64,000 bases of DNA from Roseivirga sp. BDSF3-8 (GTDB lineage: Bacteria; Bacteroidota; Bacteroidia; Cytophagales; Cyclobacteriaceae), in the NCBI RefSeq assembly GCF_041449215.1, contig NZ_JBGNFV010000001.1, positions 2,807,001 to 2,871,000 on the forward strand, given 5' to 3'. Shown here piece after piece: positions 63,398 through 64,000 of the stretch. Numbering within the stretch: the first letter of the stretch is position 1; each line of letters opens with the position of its first letter. Position numbers and translations under genes: made by a program. The notes under the pieces were generated by a model. The model saw only the letters and a list, made by a program, of their open reading frames with translations, had not been told where the DNA came from and made no database searches.

Positions 63398-64000
63398 ATA
63401 TTGAAATTGCGGCTTTATTTTCCTGACTGTATATCTTTCCTAAGTCTATATAAGACTCCGCCATATCTTTGGTGAAGTACCCATCATCATCTGTTTCAAA
63501 TCCTTTCCCTATTTCAAGCATATCAAGGGTTTTGCAGGCGAGACCCTCGTTGATTACGCCCCCCTTTTGGAGCTCCTTGACCAAGAGGATAGCTTCTTCA
63601 ATAGCTAGGTTTACATCACTTATTTCTTCTATGTCTTCACATTTTAAAATGTAAGTCCTACGGATTTGCTCTTCCATACCTGCGCAAGCGAGAATTGAGG
63701 CCAGCTTATAATTTCCTCCTTTTTTTGCATACTCACAGTAGTCAAATATCTCCTCGAATCTGTCTACGCCAATTAGCTGTGAGTATTGGATAGGAATATC
63801 ATTATAAAAAGCATGCGCATAGCGGGTAATCCCGGGGAGCATTAACTGTTCTACATAATTATCCCACCAAATTGCGACAGAAATACTTAGGTCCAGGTTT
63901 TCAACCTGATGAAAACAACAGGAAGGGATAAACAGGATGTCCCCTGAATTAATGACGACTTCAGCGCTTTCTGCTTTAGCAAAATCAGGATGTTTATCCA
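63396..64000 (-). CDS. Cupin-like (JmjC/cupin_8 type) protein, 5' end cut by the window
   Basis: The frame is open from the right edge, so the N-terminus lies outside. The first visible part has EVVINSGDILFIPSCCFHQV and LDLSISVAIWWDN, the second half of a double-stranded beta-helix with the distal metal-binding His and IPSxxxH. This is the pattern of cupin_8/JmjC hydroxylase-type proteins. About 148 residues follow, with a helix-rich extension (FEEIFDYCEYAKKGGNYKLA; EEISDVNLAIEEAILLVKEL). The substrate is unknown. Related proteins hydroxylate proteins or RNA-linked targets; others modify peptides. A small internal ATG at 63842 would miss the cupin part and is not the start. Confidence 0.75.
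   Translation of the reverse strand, partial: DKHPDFAKAESAEVVINSGDILFIPSCCFHQVENLDLSISVAIWWDNYVEQLMLPGITRYAHAFYNDIPIQYSQLIGVDRFEEIFDYCEYAKKGGNYKLASILACAGMEEQIRRTYILKCEDIEEISDVNLAIEEAILLVKELQKGGVINEGLACKTLDMLEIGKGFETDDDGYFTKDMAESYIDLGKIYSQENKAAISI

Overview
ORGANISM. The window reads as a chromosome segment of a Bacteroidota bacterium, most likely a Cytophagales-type member. The evidence is a type IX secretion C-terminal sorting domain, a TonB-dependent receptor with a carboxypeptidase-like N-terminal domain followed by a DUF4249 lipoprotein, FeoB without FeoA, an animal-like NrdB, start sites without Shine-Dalgarno sequences, and two promoters of the Bacteroidota form TTTG-N19-TAnnTTTG. No plasmid, phage, complete insertion sequence, CRISPR array, rRNA or tRNA gene was seen. 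LAYOUT. 0-4 kb: the 3' end of acetyl-CoA synthetase, a low-G repeated spacer, then a cNMP/CBS/DUF294 protein overlapping a DnaQ-like exonuclease and a small Cys-containing ORF. 5-10.2 kb: a T9SS-exported P-domain protein, a DUF202 protein, and five short leader peptides that share an SFKT motif, a GG site and a Cys-rich tail. 10.2-15 kb: nrdA and nrdB, then rplU and rpmA. 15-26.5 kb: two minus-strand runs (rnr, polyprenyl synthase, rhomboid, outer-membrane protein; pgi, manA, lipB, hypothetical, exonuclease) around a twin-ATPase peptide ABC protein. 26.5-31.5 kb: yraN, a GG peptide with a TPR lipoprotein, a PepSY-TM protein, a GluQRS-like synthetase and an EEP-family hydrolase. 31.5-36.8 kb: a TPR-CHAT peptidase and a 150-aa protein facing an ECF sigma factor and a membrane TPR anti-sigma-like protein. 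36.9-48.3 kb: an alcohol dehydrogenase, a tandem membrane/PH-like protein with a decayed relative, then a trehalose/alpha-glucoside set (GH18, ROK kinase, GH13, Na+ symporter, GH37 trehalase) and a PAP2/haloperoxidase lipoprotein. 49-64 kb: the TonB receptor and DUF4249 pair, small conserved proteins, an alpha/beta-hydrolase lacking its catalytic residues, feoB, cysS, an M23 peptidase, a FAD/Fe-S oxidoreductase, and a cupin-like gene cut by the window end. HOW GENES WORK TOGETHER. The sugar set can take up trehalose or alpha-glucosides, split them and phosphorylate glucose, which pgi could then use. The sigma, anti-sigma, TPR-CHAT group looks like an envelope signalling module. The SFKT/GG peptides look like ribosomal natural-product precursors whose processing enzymes lie elsewhere. 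They and the CHAT/sigma group are the most interesting parts of the window.
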